Positions 30,963 to 40,441 are shown, numbered from the stretch's first letter. The stretch: 64,000 nt of DNA from Clostridium_AM sp963780135 (GCA_963780135.1 CAWAAR010000001.1:248001-312000); one strand, 5' to 3'. Translations and numbers: made by a program. The notes: generated by a model from the sequence alone, not told the origin.

Positions 30963-31787
30963 TTATCTCTTAATTTTAATCATAATCTCTGTTACAAATC
31001 TATCAGTATTTTTAGTAGTCCAATAATCTGTTACATATCTTTCATAGCATTCCTCAGCGCATATATACCCATGGTCTTTAGTCCAATCTTCTATCTTTTT
31101 ATATGTTTCATCGATGTTTTCGTGTGCTCCTATATGGTAACAAGATGCCGCCATCCAACCACCATATTCAACACTTTCTTCCTCTTTACACTTTAAGATT
31201 ACCTGCTGCATTATTTTCATTTTATCGCATTTTCCATTCATTTTGTCCTTATAAGATGGATAACTTATAATCACAGGACCTGTTACTGCATTATCTATAA
31301 TGTCTATATAATTATTAAAATCTATATTAATTATAGAATCCATATAATCATATTGAAAATCTTGATTCAAAAATATTAATTTTCTGTTGTCTATATATTT
31401 TATAGCCACATCACAAACATTATTTTCAATTACCATCTGTGCCTCAACTATAAGGTCACGCCAATCTTTCACTGATCTTATTTTTAAATTTATCGCTCTA
31501 TCAAGTTCTTCTAATTCATCAATCTTTTTTCTAAAGCTTTTATCAATGAAGTCATAAGTTGTCCCTTCTAAAAAAGCCTTCATTTCCTCTAATTTAAACC
31601 CACTTTGCTTATAATATCTTATAACAGGCACAGTTAATAAATTTTTCTTACTGTAATATCTATATCCATTTTCATTACATACTTTATCAGGTGATAGTAT
31701 GTTCATTCTGTCATAATATCTTAGTGCTTTTTTTGTTATTTTACATATTTCTTCAACTTTCCCTATCGAATACAACTCATTACCCAT
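30963..31787 (-). CDS. MerR family regulator with GyrI-like effector domain
   Basis: Likely activator of the choline microcompartment and transporter genes. Residues 1-75 are a MerR winged helix (YSIGKVEEICKITKKALRYYDRMNILSPDKV, GYRYYSKKNLLTVPVIRYYKQSGFKLEEM), followed by a coiled-coil dimer helix (about 85-125). The C-terminal 130 aa resemble the GyrI-like/BmrR multidrug-binding fold (YIDNRKLIFL start; YGGWMAASCYHIGAHENIDETYKKIEDW end), a pocket for organic cations. Both nearby promoters have 20-base spacers with a shared dyad, which fits MerR control. Choline or a related quaternary amine is a natural inducer candidate (inference). Confidence 0.88.
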   Translation of the reverse strand: MGNELYSIGKVEEICKITKKALRYYDRMNILSPDKVCNENGYRYYSKKNLLTVPVIRYYKQSGFKLEEMKAFLEGTTYDFIDKSFRKKIDELEELDRAINLKIRSVKDWRDLIVEAQMVIENNVCDVAIKYIDNRKLIFLNQDFQYDYMDSIINIDFNNYIDIIDNAVTGPVIISYPSYKDKMNGKCDKMKIMQQVILKCKEEESVEYGGWMAASCYHIGAHENIDETYKKIEDWTKDHGYICAEECYERYVTDYWTTKNTDRFVTEIMIKIKR

Positions 31788-31817
31788 ATCTATTCTCCTT
31801 TTTTAGCTATATTTTTA

Positions 31818-31846
31818 ATTATATTTTATTTTAAACATTTTCTCAA
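31818..31846 (-). promoter_or_regulatory. promoter of the MerR-GyrI gene
   Basis: TTGAGA (31841-31846), 17-base spacer, TATAAT (31818-31823) on the minus strand. Normal spacing and no CCC/GGG dyad, so the regulator seems constitutively made. Confidence 0.6.
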
Positions 31847-31860
31847 CATTTTTTTGTATC

Positions 31861-31892
31861 ACAAAAAACCACTCATTAATGAGTGGTTTAAA
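31861..31892 (-). terminator. intrinsic terminator of the alcohol dehydrogenase gene
   Basis: AACCACTCAT/ATGAGTGGTT perfect stem followed on the minus strand by TTTTTTG; ends the alcohol dehydrogenase transcript before merR. Confidence 0.8.
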
Positions 31893-31902
31893 ATGCAATA
31901 TT

Positions 31903-33051
31903 TTATTCCAAAACTTTATCTAAAACACTTAACAAGTCTTCACTTGTTGCTTCTCTAGGGTTTGCTGTTGTGCATATATCCTTGCACGCAGCACTAACAA
32001 TTTCTTCTCTATATGATTTAGCCAATTCCATATCAACGCCCTGTTCCTTTAATGTTGCTGGAATCATCAATGTTTTTTGAAGCTCTATAACACTTTTAAT
32101 TAAATTATTAACTCCAATACTTACATTTGGCGCATGTAACTTTAGTAGTTTTGCAAGTCTTTGATATTTCTTAGCTGCTACTCCATATTCAACATTGAAA
32201 GTACCTTTATTTAAATTAGCATTATATTCAATTACATAAGGAAGTATAATAGCATTGCTTCTGCCATGAGAAACGTGTAATTTACCACCTACAGCATGAG
32301 CTAAACTATGAGTAATTCCAAGCCCAGCTGCGTTAAAAGCTATGCCAGCAATACAAGATGCATTGTGAAGTTTTTCTCTTGCTAACAAATCATTTCCATC
32401 AGCATAAGCTTGTGGTAAAAATCTAAACGCCAAAGTAAAAGCTTTTTCTGCAAGAGCATCTGAAAAATCAGTAGCATTCTTTGAAACATAAGCTTCCATA
32501 GCATGTGTTATTACATCCATTCCTGTATCAGCAGTTATAGCCTTAGGAACGGATTTTACTAATTCCGGATCAAGAATAGCAACTGTTGGCAGAAGAGATT
32601 TATCTGCAAGAGCATATTTTAATTCTTCCTGTTTATTTGTAATTACCGCATATTCTGTTACTTCAGAGCCTGTACCACTTGTAGTCGGTATAGCATAAAA
32701 CTCTTCTATAGAAGAAATTCCTCCAGTAACCTTTTTTGCATATTCTCTTATTGCCTTAGCTCCATCAATTGATGAACCTCCACCAAGAGCTATAATAATT
32801 TCAGCATTACAATCTTGTAACTTTTGAATACCACTGGCAATAACTTCTACAGAAGGATCAGGTACAATATCACTATATATAGCTACTTCGCAATCAACAA
32901 GCTTTCCTTGCACTTTTGCAGCCATACCTGAAGTTTCCATAAATTTATCACATACAATTAATATTCTTTTATTTCTAATTTCGCTTAGTCTGTCTAAAGA
33001 GCCTTCTCCAAAATAAACTTTTGTGTTAATACTAAATTCTTTCATATACAT
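31903..33051 (-). CDS. iron-containing alcohol dehydrogenase (EutG/CutO-like)
   Basis: Group III NAD(P)-dependent alcohol dehydrogenase; probably reduces acetaldehyde to ethanol to regenerate NAD+ for the microcompartment. The 382-aa sequence shows the nucleotide motif ALGGGSSIDGAK, TTSGTGSEVTEYAV, and the metal-binding histidines in MDVITHAMEAYV and GITHSLAHAVGGKLHVSHG. It has its own promoter and terminator and lies outside the operon, upstream of merR, but the gene type is standard in GRM loci, so a pathway link is likely though not proven. Confidence 0.9.
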   Translation of the reverse strand: MYMKEFSINTKVYFGEGSLDRLSEIRNKRILIVCDKFMETSGMAAKVQGKLVDCEVAIYSDIVPDPSVEVIASGIQKLQDCNAEIIIALGGGSSIDGAKAIREYAKKVTGGISSIEEFYAIPTTSGTGSEVTEYAVITNKQEELKYALADKSLLPTVAILDPELVKSVPKAITADTGMDVITHAMEAYVSKNATDFSDALAEKAFTLAFRFLPQAYADGNDLLAREKLHNASCIAGIAFNAAGLGITHSLAHAVGGKLHVSHGRSNAIILPYVIEYNANLNKGTFNVEYGVAAKKYQRLAKLLKLHAPNVSIGVNNLIKSVIELQKTLMIPATLKEQGVDMELAKSYREEIVSAACKDICTTANPREATSEDLLSVLDKVLE

Positions 33052-33610
33052 AATCTCCTATTTTTAAAAATATTTAAGATATGAATGAATTAGCTGCTCT
33101 TTAACTCAAAAATAAAATTAACCCCAAATTATAACAATCAAAGCAAGTTTATTATAAACTTTACTTAGTGTATTATATCAAGATTGTATTAATAATACAA
33201 TGTTTTTCAACATGATGCTATTGTAAAGTTAAAAATTTAATGTCTATTTTATTGTAATAACAGGAGTTCAAAACAAAATATTCTGCAGATTATATCACTC
33301 ATAAAAAACTATAATAACTAAACACACAAATATATTATATAGAAAACCAGGTACTTTCATTATGTTTTATTAAAAAAGATAAAATTACTGATTTGAAATT
33401 TTTAAGAATTTTTTGTTATTTTTTACTTTTTTTACTTTACAAAATTTTAGAAAGGTTATATACTTAAAATAGACTTCAATAAAAGGTGTTTTTATGATTT
33501 CAAACCTTATATTACCATTACTATTTTGAAGTTGATATAATTTTAAAATTCACTCAATTAAAATTATATTTATATAATCTCATATTTATTTGAGATTGTA
33601 TAACTATATA
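33052..33610. other. intergenic region with probable adh promoter
   Basis: Minus-strand TTGATA (33176-33181), 19-base spacer, TATAAT (33151-33156) may drive the alcohol dehydrogenase. On the plus strand an 11-codon frame (ATG 33494 behind AAAAGGTG) ends at once and is followed by a hairpin AATCTCA/TGAGATT (33577-33598), which may instead end the HD-GYP transcript. Otherwise plain AT-rich sequence. Confidence 0.4.
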
Positions 33611-34654
33611 CTATAACATCGCTTTAATTTCAATATCATTTTCCTTAGAAAGATCAATATAATTAGCACCAACACTTACTACAGGTTTAGTAATATCATG
33701 TGGTGGTACATATAAAATTTCTCCAATATCACCATTGTTCAATAAAACCTTCGAACCTACATAGCAAGCGGCTATATTTCCTAAAAAAGTATTCATTATA
33801 TGTATATCAAAACGTTCTATACTATTATTCTTAAGTATCTCAAAGGCTTTAAATGGAGTTTGTCTTTTTTTATATACTCTTTCTGATGTAATGGCATCAT
33901 AAGCATCTACAATAGCAATTATTTTAGAATATATGCTTAATTCATCCCCACTTTTTCCTAAAGGATACCCCGATTTATCCATTCTTTCATGATGCATCAA
34001 AATCACTTCTTTTACAACATCTGAAACCATACTGTTTTTCAACATGTTATAGCCATAAACAGGATGCTTTTTTATTTCGTCAAATTCCTTTATATCTACC
34101 TTACCTCTTTTTCCTAAAATTTCTACAGGAACCCTTATTTGTCCTATGTCATGAATCAATCCAGCTTCAACTATTTGATTTATATCTTTTTTAGTTAGAC
34201 ATAACCATTTGCCTAAAAGCATTCCATAAAAAGATACATTTACACTGTGATTATATAAATACTGATCTGCCGCTCTTAATTCACCAAGACATTTAACAAT
34301 GTAATATTCTTCGTTTAAGGAGTTGTAAACAGAATTGGCTATTTTATCAACTTTTTCTACATCTAATTTTTTTCCTTTTGATAAATCATTTACTACTTCA
34401 TTAATTTCTACAACAGTCTTTTTATAATCTTTTTTTAAATTAGAAAAACTAGCATTGATAAATTTAGGTTTATCTTCCTTAGATGCACCATATATCCAAA
34501 CATATTCTATTTCAAATGCAACAAGTTTTTTTCTTATGTAATCGTTTATAACGGTATTTTCCACAGCAACAGTTGCTCCATATTTGCTTATTATCTTTTG
34601 AGCAATTATATCCCCTATTTCACAATCTGAAACTAATATACATTTTTTCCCCAT
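33611..34654 (-). CDS. HD-GYP domain protein, probable c-di-GMP phosphodiesterase
   Basis: C-terminal HD-GYP domain (about residues 120-300): HDIGQIRVP metal-binding His-Asp, HP in KKHPVYGYNML, HHERMDKSGYP (the GYP signature), and IVDAYDAITSERVYKK. The usual Lys of HDIGK is Gln here. The N-terminal 110 aa lack a recognised receiver or membrane segment, so the protein is cytosolic. It would hydrolyse c-di-GMP and affect motility or biofilm; FliM/FliY and a chemoreceptor are also in the window. Monocistronic. Confidence 0.88.
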   Translation of the reverse strand: MGKKCILVSDCEIGDIIAQKIISKYGATVAVENTVINDYIRKKLVAFEIEYVWIYGASKEDKPKFINASFSNLKKDYKKTVVEINEVVNDLSKGKKLDVEKVDKIANSVYNSLNEEYYIVKCLGELRAADQYLYNHSVNVSFYGMLLGKWLCLTKKDINQIVEAGLIHDIGQIRVPVEILGKRGKVDIKEFDEIKKHPVYGYNMLKNSMVSDVVKEVILMHHERMDKSGYPLGKSGDELSIYSKIIAIVDAYDAITSERVYKKRQTPFKAFEILKNNSIERFDIHIMNTFLGNIAACYVGSKVLLNNGDIGEILYVPPHDITKPVVSVGANYIDLSKENDIEIKAML

Positions 34655-34862
34655 GTTTATCTCCTCAAAAAAATATAAAAATTGTTATTTTTCAATGCTA
34701 TAAATTTAATTAAAATTAATTTTAATTATTAATAATAATTATTATAACATTTGAGCATATTTTAAACAAATTCTACAAAAATTTTTTTGGGTGTTTTCAT
34801 AAAAAATGCTAAGTCAAATATACTAGCATACCAGCTAATTATTTCCTAAAGATAACTATACA

Positions 34863-34906
34863 AAAGCTCTCCTTCTCTAGCTTTACAGCTAGAGAAGGAG
34901 AGCTTT
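34863..34906. terminator. perfect 20-bp hairpin between glnS and the HD-GYP gene
   Basis: AAAGCTCTCCTTCTCTAGCT pairs perfectly with its complement over a TTAC loop. It lies 58 bases beyond the glnS stop; the T-tail is short on either strand. Likely the glnS terminator. The rest of 34655-34963 shows only AT-rich DNA. Confidence 0.6.
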
Positions 34907-34963
34907 AATACTTTAGTATCACTATACTATATTTAATAGCAATATTATTTTTACAAAATTAAT

Positions 34964-36628
34964 CTATTTTTTAATTTTAAACGAGCTTTTTAATGATACT
35001 ATTCTATTAAATACTGGCTTATCTAGAGTTGAATATTTAGTGTCTACATTAAAGTATCCTACTCTTATGAACTGGAATTTATCCTGAGGATTTACACCTT
35101 TCATATTTTCTTCTACAAAGCCTTGTAATATTTCTAGTGAATTCGGATTAACTTTATCTAAGAAATCCTTACTATCATCCTCTTCTTCTTCGTCATCTAA
35201 TATTAAAGGTTCAAACAATCTAAATTCTGCTGGAAGAGCATGACTTGCTTCTATCCAATGAATAGTCCCTTTTACCTTTCTTCCTGTAAAACCAGTTCCA
35301 CATTTTGTTTCTGGATCATAAGTACAATGAATCTCTAATATATTTCCATCTTCATCTTTTATAACTTCATTGCACTTTATAAAATAAGCATTTTTAAATC
35401 TTACTTCATTTCCTGGAAATAGTCTGAAATATTTCTTAGGAGGATTTTCCATAAAATCTTCTGCATCAATATATAGTTCTCTTGAGAATGGAATTTGACG
35501 CACTCCTAGTGCTTCATTTTCTGAATTATTTTCAGCTTCCAATATTTCTACTTTGCCTTCTGGATAATTTGTTATAATAACCTTTATTGGTCTTAAAACA
35601 GCCATGGTAGCTGGAACCTTTGTTTTTAAGTCTTCTCTTAAGAAGTGTTCTAACATTTGTTCATCTACTAAACTGCTGGCTTTTGCTACTCCAATTTCCC
35701 TGCAGAAATTACGAACAGATTCAGGAGTATATCCCCTTCTTCTAATACCTGCAATAGTTGGCATACGTGGATCATCCCATCCATCTACAAAATTTTCATC
35801 TACTAATTTTTTTAATTTTCTCTTACTTGTAACTGTATTTGTAACATTTAATCTTGCAAATTCAATTTGTCTAGGCTGAGATTCCATTTCGCATTCTCTT
35901 ATTACCCAATCATATAAAGGACGATGATCTTCAAATTCTAGAGTACAAATTGAATGTGTAACACCTTCGATAGCATCTTCAATAGGATGTGCAAAGTCAT
36001 ACATAGGATATATGCACCATTTATCTCCTGTGTTGTGATGAGTAGAATGAGCTATACGATAAAGCACTGGATCTCTCATATTTATGTTAGGTGAAGCCAT
36101 ATCAATTTTAGCTCTTAAAACTTTTTCTCCGTCTTTAAACTCACCTTTTTGCATGCGTTTAAATAAATCCAAGTTTTCTTCTATTGTTCTGTTTCTGTAA
36201 GGGCTTTCTTTTCCTGGCTTTGTTAAAGTTCCTCTATGTTCTCTCATTTCTTCTGCTGTTAAATCACAGACAAATGCCTTGCCTTTTTCAATCAATATTA
36301 AAGCTCGCTTATACATTTCTTCAAAATAATTAGAAGCAAAATATAATTCATCCCAATCAAAACCCAGCCACTTAACATCTTCTTTTATGGATTCAACATA
36401 TTCTGTATCTTCTTTTACTGGATTTGTATCATCAAAACGCAAATGAGTTTTACCTTTAAATTCATCTGCTAATTCAAAATTTAATGTTATAGATTTAGCA
36501 TGACCTATGTGCAAATATCCATTTGGCTCTGGTGGAAAACGAGTAACTATTTCTTTATGTTTTCCTGTTTCTAAGTCTTCTATAATAATATTTCTAATAA
36601 AATTTGATTTAACATTTTTTTCTTCCAT
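34964..36628 (-). CDS. glnS: glutaminyl-tRNA synthetase
   Basis: Class I synthetase charging Gln onto tRNA(Gln). The 554-aa length is standard. It has the HIGH-type motif FPPEPNGYLHIGHAKS, the DDTNPVKED segment, the KMSKS-like SKRKL loop (VTSKRKLKKLV) and the C-terminal beta-barrel anticodon-binding domains (GTIHWIEASHA). Its presence means that GatCAB is not needed for Gln-tRNA and can be devoted mainly to Asn-tRNA, in line with the AspRS-GatCAB operon. Confidence 0.97.
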   Translation of the reverse strand: MEEKNVKSNFIRNIIIEDLETGKHKEIVTRFPPEPNGYLHIGHAKSITLNFELADEFKGKTHLRFDDTNPVKEDTEYVESIKEDVKWLGFDWDELYFASNYFEEMYKRALILIEKGKAFVCDLTAEEMREHRGTLTKPGKESPYRNRTIEENLDLFKRMQKGEFKDGEKVLRAKIDMASPNINMRDPVLYRIAHSTHHNTGDKWCIYPMYDFAHPIEDAIEGVTHSICTLEFEDHRPLYDWVIRECEMESQPRQIEFARLNVTNTVTSKRKLKKLVDENFVDGWDDPRMPTIAGIRRRGYTPESVRNFCREIGVAKASSLVDEQMLEHFLREDLKTKVPATMAVLRPIKVIITNYPEGKVEILEAENNSENEALGVRQIPFSRELYIDAEDFMENPPKKYFRLFPGNEVRFKNAYFIKCNEVIKDEDGNILEIHCTYDPETKCGTGFTGRKVKGTIHWIEASHALPAEFRLFEPLILDDEEEEDDSKDFLDKVNPNSLEILQGFVEENMKGVNPQDKFQFIRVGYFNVDTKYSTLDKPVFNRIVSLKSSFKIKK

Positions 36629-37010
36629 ATTTTACCACTTCTCTTTCTATTAACTTTAACTATATTTTTCAATTCCAATGAAATAAATATATCACAAAAC
36701 CACAGTTTTTTCTATAAGTCCCATAGAAATTCATTATTTTCAAGTTTATCATACTAAAATTGTTTTATCCTATCACTAGTATTGCTAACACCCCCATATT
36801 TTATGAAAGCAATCAATAAGTAAATTAAACTTAATCTAAGAATCACTCCATTTGCCTTAAAATTCTAATGTTTTTTAACTAAAATCTATGGACATTTAAT
36901 TTTTTATAAGTATAATATTAATTATAGAATATTGTAAAAATTGAATTTATTTATTCGATTTTTCTTTATTCTTATATATGCTTTTTTAGTTTTTTATTGG
37001 AGGTGTTTTT
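36629..37010. other. intergenic region, possible promoter for the kinase-like gene
   Basis: A weak plus-strand promoter TGGACA (36889-36894), 16-base spacer, TATAAT (36911-36916) may serve the gene at 37011. No other structure is apparent in this AT-rich stretch. Confidence 0.35.
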
Positions 37011-37574
37011 ATGAATTATTCGCTCACTGAAATCGAAGAGTATTTAAATTGCACCTATGGAATGCATTTAGGTCACAATGAAACCTTAAATAAAAAACTT
37101 ATGAAACAATTAAACAGAAAAAATCTTGTTGCAAGGAACACTAGATGCGTTTATTTAGTGGACAACCTAATAATAAAAACATCTTCTGATTGCACTGTAG
37201 GAAGCTTGCCTTTTGGTGCTGAACAATGTATTAACGAATTTAATTTGTATCATTCTGAAGATATTATAGTAAGTAATTTCAAAAATATATTATGTCCAGT
37301 TTATGCTATATATAAAAGTAAGTTTATATATTTAACTATACACAAACCTCTTATACCTCTAGCAAAAAATGATGATTCCCCTGAAACTATATATTCTTAT
37401 GTTAAAGAAGATAAAACTTTTAACAACATCTATAAATTTTTATCATTACTTGATAGTTTCAAGGAAAAATTAGTACATCCCTCTGCTGCTGTTCAATATG
37501 AATTTTCAAAACTCAGCACTTTTGGCTATGATGAAAACAAAGAACTTCATATATTAGATTATGGCATATATTAG
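37011..37574 (+). CDS. hypothetical protein with kinase-like features, 187 aa
   Basis: ATG behind GGAGGTG. No confident family. The layout resembles a compact protein-kinase-like fold: a strand-strand region with a candidate ATP-site lysine (VYLVDNLIIKTSSD, about residues 47-60), a helix with Glu (GAEQCINEFNLYH), a hinge-like strand (SKFIYLTIHKPLIPL), and a C-terminal HILDYGIY resembling the DFG region. A clear HxD catalytic loop is absent and the protein ends right after the DFG-like motif. It may be a pseudokinase or an unrelated fold. Monocistronic, flanked by glnS and a chemoreceptor gene. Confidence 0.65.
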   Translation: MNYSLTEIEEYLNCTYGMHLGHNETLNKKLMKQLNRKNLVARNTRCVYLVDNLIIKTSSDCTVGSLPFGAEQCINEFNLYHSEDIIVSNFKNILCPVYAIYKSKFIYLTIHKPLIPLAKNDDSPETIYSYVKEDKTFNNIYKFLSLLDSFKEKLVHPSAAVQYEFSKLSTFGYDENKELHILDYGIY

Positions 37575-37619
37575 TAATTTAAAAACAGTAAAATTATAAA
37601 ATAGGAGGTAAAGTAAACT

Positions 37620-39011
37620 TTACCTTTCTTTAATAATTTCTGCTTTCAGCTCACCCAGACATTCAAATACCTCTTTTGAACACTGATCCATATTATCTAA
37701 TGCCCTTTCCGCAGTTTTTATATCATCTCTTTCATAGGCTATAACTGCCTCTTTTGCAATTTCGTGGAGTTTTATATGTGGTTCCTCTAATTTAACAAAT
37801 GCTTTGTGTTTTTTTAATTTTTCACAATTTAATCCATAATACCATTGACCTAACTTACATTTTTTGTAATCGCCCACTATGTTTTTATCAATTTTTTCAT
37901 ATCCAAGCAACATGTTGTATACACGCCATCTCCATAATAGATGATCAGTTTTATAAATTTCTATCATATCTATTTCATTAAGGCAATTTTCATTTTTTAA
38001 TATATCTTTTCTAATTTTATCAATATCCTTGCTAATTTTAAAAATTGATCTACCAGTATTATGACAACTTTCTGATAAATCATCTGCATGTTTTGAGATT
38101 TTCATAACTCCCTCTGTAAAAGTCTCAGTGGCTACAGTTTGTTCTTCTGTACTTGAAGCCACTTGAGTTATTGTTTCATTAACATTAGCTATGGATACAC
38201 TTATTTCGTTAATTGAAGTCACAGCTCCATTTACAAGTTCTGTACCAGAATTTAGGCCCTTAGAAGTGTTATTAATTTTAGTCACTGAACTTTCTAGTGC
38301 ATCCTCCAACTCAGCTATATTTTTTTGAATATCTAAAACTGAATTTTTAGTATGTTCAGCAAGTTTTCTTACTTCATCAGCAACAACACTAAAGCCTTTT
38401 CCTTGTTCACCAGCTCTTGCTGCCTCTATAGCAGCATTAAGTGCTAGCAAATCAGTTTGATCCGAAATTCCTTTTACAATATCTATAATTTTATTTATAG
38501 TTTCAGTTTTCTCCTTAACCTTTTCCATTTGCTCATTTAAATTTGAAATATCATTAAAAGCTTCTCTAACAAATTTCACTGAATTAGATACATTTTTAAC
38601 TCCTTTTTTAGAAATTTGTTGTACTTTATCAGCATTTGATGACACTTGTTGGGCAATACTAGATACTTCCTGAATGGATGCTGTTAACTCTTCACTACTT
38701 GCAGACATAGAATGAAGAGACTCTGTTTGACTATTAACAGTACTTACCATGTTTTTTACTGAATCCATTCTAGTTACAGTCTCCATTAAGCTATTAACTT
38801 CTAGCAATATATTCTTTTTATCACTATTTAAAAAATCTATCATTTCATTCCATTTTTTAGTTACTTCACTAGAACCTAATCTACCGTCTTCTATGTATGT
38901 TGTATTTCCTTCCATTAAATTTGATATTGCCTTCAATAAGCTTTCCTTGCTTATATAATTTTGAAAATTTTCTTTAACATTTTCCGATTTAGGAAAAAAG
39001 TTCTTAAACAT
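37620..39011 (-). CDS. soluble methyl-accepting chemotaxis protein with C-terminal CZB domain
   Basis: Cytosolic chemoreceptor of 463 aa without membrane helices. The signalling hairpin is clear: NAAIEAARAGEQGKGFSVVADEVRKLA (about residues 190-216). The last 120 aa are a chemoreceptor zinc-binding (CZB) domain with the expected order H..W (DHLLWRWRVYN), CKLGQWYYG, and HIKLHEIAKEA, giving the 3His/1Cys zinc site. CZB receptors respond to zinc or to oxidants such as hypochlorite through the zinc-bound Cys. The N-terminal 80 aa hold no known sensor. Confidence 0.9.
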   Translation of the reverse strand: MFKNFFPKSENVKENFQNYISKESLLKAISNLMEGNTTYIEDGRLGSSEVTKKWNEMIDFLNSDKKNILLEVNSLMETVTRMDSVKNMVSTVNSQTESLHSMSASSEELTASIQEVSSIAQQVSSNADKVQQISKKGVKNVSNSVKFVREAFNDISNLNEQMEKVKEKTETINKIIDIVKGISDQTDLLALNAAIEAARAGEQGKGFSVVADEVRKLAEHTKNSVLDIQKNIAELEDALESSVTKINNTSKGLNSGTELVNGAVTSINEISVSIANVNETITQVASSTEEQTVATETFTEGVMKISKHADDLSESCHNTGRSIFKISKDIDKIRKDILKNENCLNEIDMIEIYKTDHLLWRWRVYNMLLGYEKIDKNIVGDYKKCKLGQWYYGLNCEKLKKHKAFVKLEEPHIKLHEIAKEAVIAYERDDIKTAERALDNMDQCSKEVFECLGELKAEIIKER

Positions 39012-39079
39012 AATTTTCCTCCCTTTAAAATAATTTATTGCAAATTACACTAATTATACTAAATTTAATTTTGACCAAA

Positions 39080-39108
39080 TAAAAACACCTAACTTATGTC
39101 AGGTGTTT
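39080..39108 (-). terminator. intrinsic terminator of tRNA-Ser copy 1
   Basis: AACACCT/AGGTGTT hairpin with a T-run on the minus strand, directly after the tRNA 3' end. Confidence 0.7.
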
Positions 39109-39199
39109 TGGCGGAAAGATAGGGATTCGAACCCTAGGTACGGTCACCCGTACGCCGGTTTTCAAGACCGGTGCCTTAAACCAACTCGACCATCTTTCC
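39109..39199 (-). tRNA. tRNA-Ser (anticodon TGA), copy 1
   Basis: 91-base type II tRNA with encoded CCA. Acceptor GGAAAGA/TCTTTCC, anticodon loop CTTGAAA (TGA), long variable arm GTACGGGTGACCGTAC, T-arm GGGTTCGAATCCC. Identical to the copy at 40528. Confidence 0.95.
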
Positions 39200-39213
39200 A
39201 TGCAACGATTATA

Positions 39214-39242
39214 ATTATATTAACTTTTTTGCTATATGTCAA
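39214..39242 (-). promoter_or_regulatory. promoter of tRNA-Ser copy 1
   Basis: TTGACA (39237-39242), exact 17-base spacer, TATAAT (39214-39219) on the minus strand. Confidence 0.8.
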
Positions 39243-39403
39243 CTTTTTTTTAATTAAAGCAAGAACTTTATCTACTCTATATCAATTTAACAACTATCAA
39301 ATTCAACAAATCAATCATTTTGTAATACAACAATAAATTTAAAAGTAAATTTCAACTGTATATATAAACTAAAATACAATGAAAATTTACTTTTACTATT
39401 ATC

Positions 39404-40441
39404 TTAAATTGTTGTTTTACAATCTTTTAAAGCTTCTTCATACTCTTTTCTCAGTATATTTTTATCATCCTCTGAAGCAAAAGAAGCCTCTATTCCATTC
39501 TTTACTACTTTTTTTATATCCTCTAAAGTAAAATCCTGCTCTTTCATCAAATGATTAAACTCATCATTTATGGACACATTAGAAACTGTCATATTATCTG
39601 TATTTACCGTTATAATTAATCCTTCATCCAAATATTTTTTTATAGGATGAGTTTTATAGGATTCCACTGCTTTGGTACCAACATTGCTTGTTATACACAT
39701 TTCTAAAGGTATTTGTTTATCTTTTAAGTACTTAACTACTTTTTCATCCTTAAAGGCAAACACTCCATGCCCTATTCTCTCTGCATGTAAAATTTCAATG
39801 GATTTTATTATATTTTCTTCTATCCCTGTTTCTCCTGCATGTATGGTACAGTGGAAACCATATTTTTCAGCTAAATCAAAAGCTTCCTTGTGAATCTCTG
39901 GCGGAAAATCTTGTTCATTACCAGCCAAATCTACTGCTACTACTCCATTTTTCAAGTATTCTTTACCTATTTCAAATAAAAGCTTGCTATTTTCTACAGA
40001 TTCATGCCTCATAGCACACAAAATCAAATTAGACATAACACCATATTTTTTTCTTCCATATTTCATAGCTTTAAGTACAGCTTCTATTACTTCTTCTGCT
40101 TTAAGTCCTTTTTCCATATGATTAAAAGGTGCAAACCTTATTTCTATATATTTTACATTATCTTTTGAAACATCTTCTAAAAGTTCAGTGGTTATTCTAT
40201 ATATATCTTCTTCCTTTTGCATAACTTTAATTGGCAGTTCAAATTTATCTAAATACTTTTTTAAAGAATTACATTCTCCAAAAACTTTTACACTCTTTTC
40301 AAATTCTTTTAATTCTCTACTAGGAATAGCTATATTCTCCTTTATGGCTATATCAATTATAGTTTGTGGTCTTACGCTTCCATCTAAATGACAATGAAGA
40401 TCCACCTTAGGAAAATCTCTAATTATTTTACTATAATCCAT
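39404..40441 (-). CDS. add: adenosine deaminase
   Basis: Converts adenosine to inosine in purine salvage. 345 aa. Zinc motif HxH in PKVDLHCHLDGSVRP, the catalytic region TIHAGETG, the zinc His in RIGHGVFAF, and the final zinc Asp in VNTDN (ITVNTDNMTVS) are all in place. It lies between two identical tRNA-Ser cassettes, each with its own promoter and terminator. Confidence 0.95.
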   Translation of the reverse strand: MDYSKIIRDFPKVDLHCHLDGSVRPQTIIDIAIKENIAIPSRELKEFEKSVKVFGECNSLKKYLDKFELPIKVMQKEEDIYRITTELLEDVSKDNVKYIEIRFAPFNHMEKGLKAEEVIEAVLKAMKYGRKKYGVMSNLILCAMRHESVENSKLLFEIGKEYLKNGVVAVDLAGNEQDFPPEIHKEAFDLAEKYGFHCTIHAGETGIEENIIKSIEILHAERIGHGVFAFKDEKVVKYLKDKQIPLEMCITSNVGTKAVESYKTHPIKKYLDEGLIITVNTDNMTVSNVSINDEFNHLMKEQDFTLEDIKKVVKNGIEASFASEDDKNILRKEYEEALKDCKTTI

